Assembly: GCA_944358815.1 (NCBI GenBank)
Contig: CALVRX010000002.1
Location: 1-41,061 of the forward strand
Source: an uncultured Bacilli bacterium
GTDB taxonomy: Bacteria > Bacillota_I > Bacilli_A > RF39 > UBA660
Reading direction: 5' to 3'
DNA: 41,061 nt
Made by a program: the position numbers and the translations under genes. A model generated the notes under the pieces. The model was not told where the DNA came from and did no database searches. It worked only from the letters and a program-made list of their open reading frames with translations. Position 1 is the first letter of the stretch. Each line of letters begins with the position of its first letter. This document shows, one piece after another, positions 40,701 to 41,061 of this stretch.

Positions 40701-41061
40701 ATGAAGAAATTACTTTTAATCCTCCTTTTATTTTTACCATTTAAGGTTTGGGCTTATTCTTCTAGTGCGAAGGCAGTAATACTTATGGATATGGATAGTG
40801 GTCGAGTGCTTTATGGCAAAAATGTTCATTATGTTCAAAGTGTGGCATCAATTTCTAAAATTATGACAGCGATTGTAGCTATTGAAAATAGTGACATTAA
40901 TAAAGAGGTGACAATTGGAAATGAGGTTTTAAAGGCTTATGGTTCAGGGATTTATGTACAGATTGGTGAAAAGATTAAGTTAAAAGATTTACTTTATGGA
41001 CTTATGCTTAGAAGTGGTAATGATGCGGCTATTGCTATTTCGGTGGCTGTAAGTGGAGATA
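40701..41061 (+). CDS. dacA: D-alanyl-D-alanine carboxypeptidase (S11), 5' part only
   Basis: The first 120 residues of a PBP5/DacA-type enzyme; the gene runs off the window. A signal peptide (MKKLLLILLLFLPFKVWA) leads into AVILMDMDSGRVLYGKN. The catalytic SISK (SxxK, within SVASISKIMTA) and the second motif SGN in LMLRSGNDAAIA follow. It trims the terminal D-Ala of peptidoglycan stems outside the cell. AGGTGG is five bases upstream of the ATG. A TATAAT at 40679-40684, just after the previous terminator, may be the -10. The KTG motif lies beyond the window and could not be checked. Confidence 0.93.
   Translation, partial: MKKLLLILLLFLPFKVWAYSSSAKAVILMDMDSGRVLYGKNVHYVQSVASISKIMTAIVAIENSDINKEVTIGNEVLKAYGSGIYVQIGEKIKLKDLLYGLMLRSGNDAAIAISVAVSGD

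Noticed and set aside
1-41061. Mycoplasma genetic code (TGA as Trp)
   Set aside because: Several well-supported genes end in TGA and Trp is encoded by TGG throughout, so the standard bacterial code applies.

Overview
The window comes from the chromosome of a very AT-rich Gram-positive bacterium. It has strong AGGAGG-type ribosome sites, NUDIX/HAD/RmuC/RNase R proteins of Firmicutes character, and TGG for Trp with TGA still used as a stop (for example at the ends of the 220-aa and NlpC/P60 genes). This rules out the mycoplasma code but fits an uncultured Bacilli or Mollicutes-adjacent gut lineage. The taxonomic placement is inference. Almost all genes run on the plus strand.

Layout. (1) 1-3268: the end of an ABC ATPase gene, then four small-molecule enzymes packed head to tail (APH-like kinase, thymidylate-kinase-like protein, NUDIX hydrolase, Cof-type HAD phosphatase). 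(2) 3269-3927: a 650-base gap that holds a compact convergent locus: a 30-residue hydrophobic peptide on the minus strand and a ~117-nt plus-strand RNA overlapping its 3' end, with short repeats complementary to the peptide's leader. It looks like a type I toxin-antitoxin locus of Fst/par or TxpA/BsrG architecture. (3) 3928-4419: a hypoxanthine/uracil-DNA glycosylase.

(4) 4485-32209: the core of the window, about 27.7 kb that reads as one envelope machine built from two toolkits. The first part is Tad/type IVc-pilus-like: a large secreted Cys-repeat protein, four short pilin-like proteins sharing an N-terminal signature, CpaB (SAF domain), CpaF/TadA ATPase, TadB, TadC and a TadZ/CpaE-like protein with a degenerate P-loop. 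The second part is type IV secretion-like: three proteins with the same two-helix VirB2/T4SS-pilin-like module, VirB6/TrbL, a PrgI/VirB3-like protein, VirB4 split into two overlapping genes, an anchored NlpC/P60 hydrolase, a lipoprotein, a C39-like hydrolase and VirD4. No relaxase, integrase, oriT-like site, prepilin peptidase or secretin was seen, so this is either a non-conjugative secretion/adhesion machine or the transfer half of an integrated element. Mixed CpaB/CpaF/TadC plus VirB4/VirD4 sets are, to my knowledge, also found in some clostridial conjugative elements.

(5) 32285-35595: rhodanese, zinc-ribbon membrane protein with a perfect 36-base tandem repeat, RmuC and a DUF2238-like membrane protein. 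(6) 35656-39223: rnr-smpB-(unknown helical protein)-ssrA, the trans-translation and RNA-decay cluster, with a complete tmRNA whose tag reads GNRNNYVPAFA. (7) 39304-41061: a 5'-nucleotidase-like HAD protein, a lipoprotein and the start of a D-Ala-D-Ala carboxypeptidase.

Intrinsic terminators and extended -10 promoters divide the large machine into separate transcription units. The major pilin candidate has its own promoter and terminator, as expected for a subunit needed in high copy.
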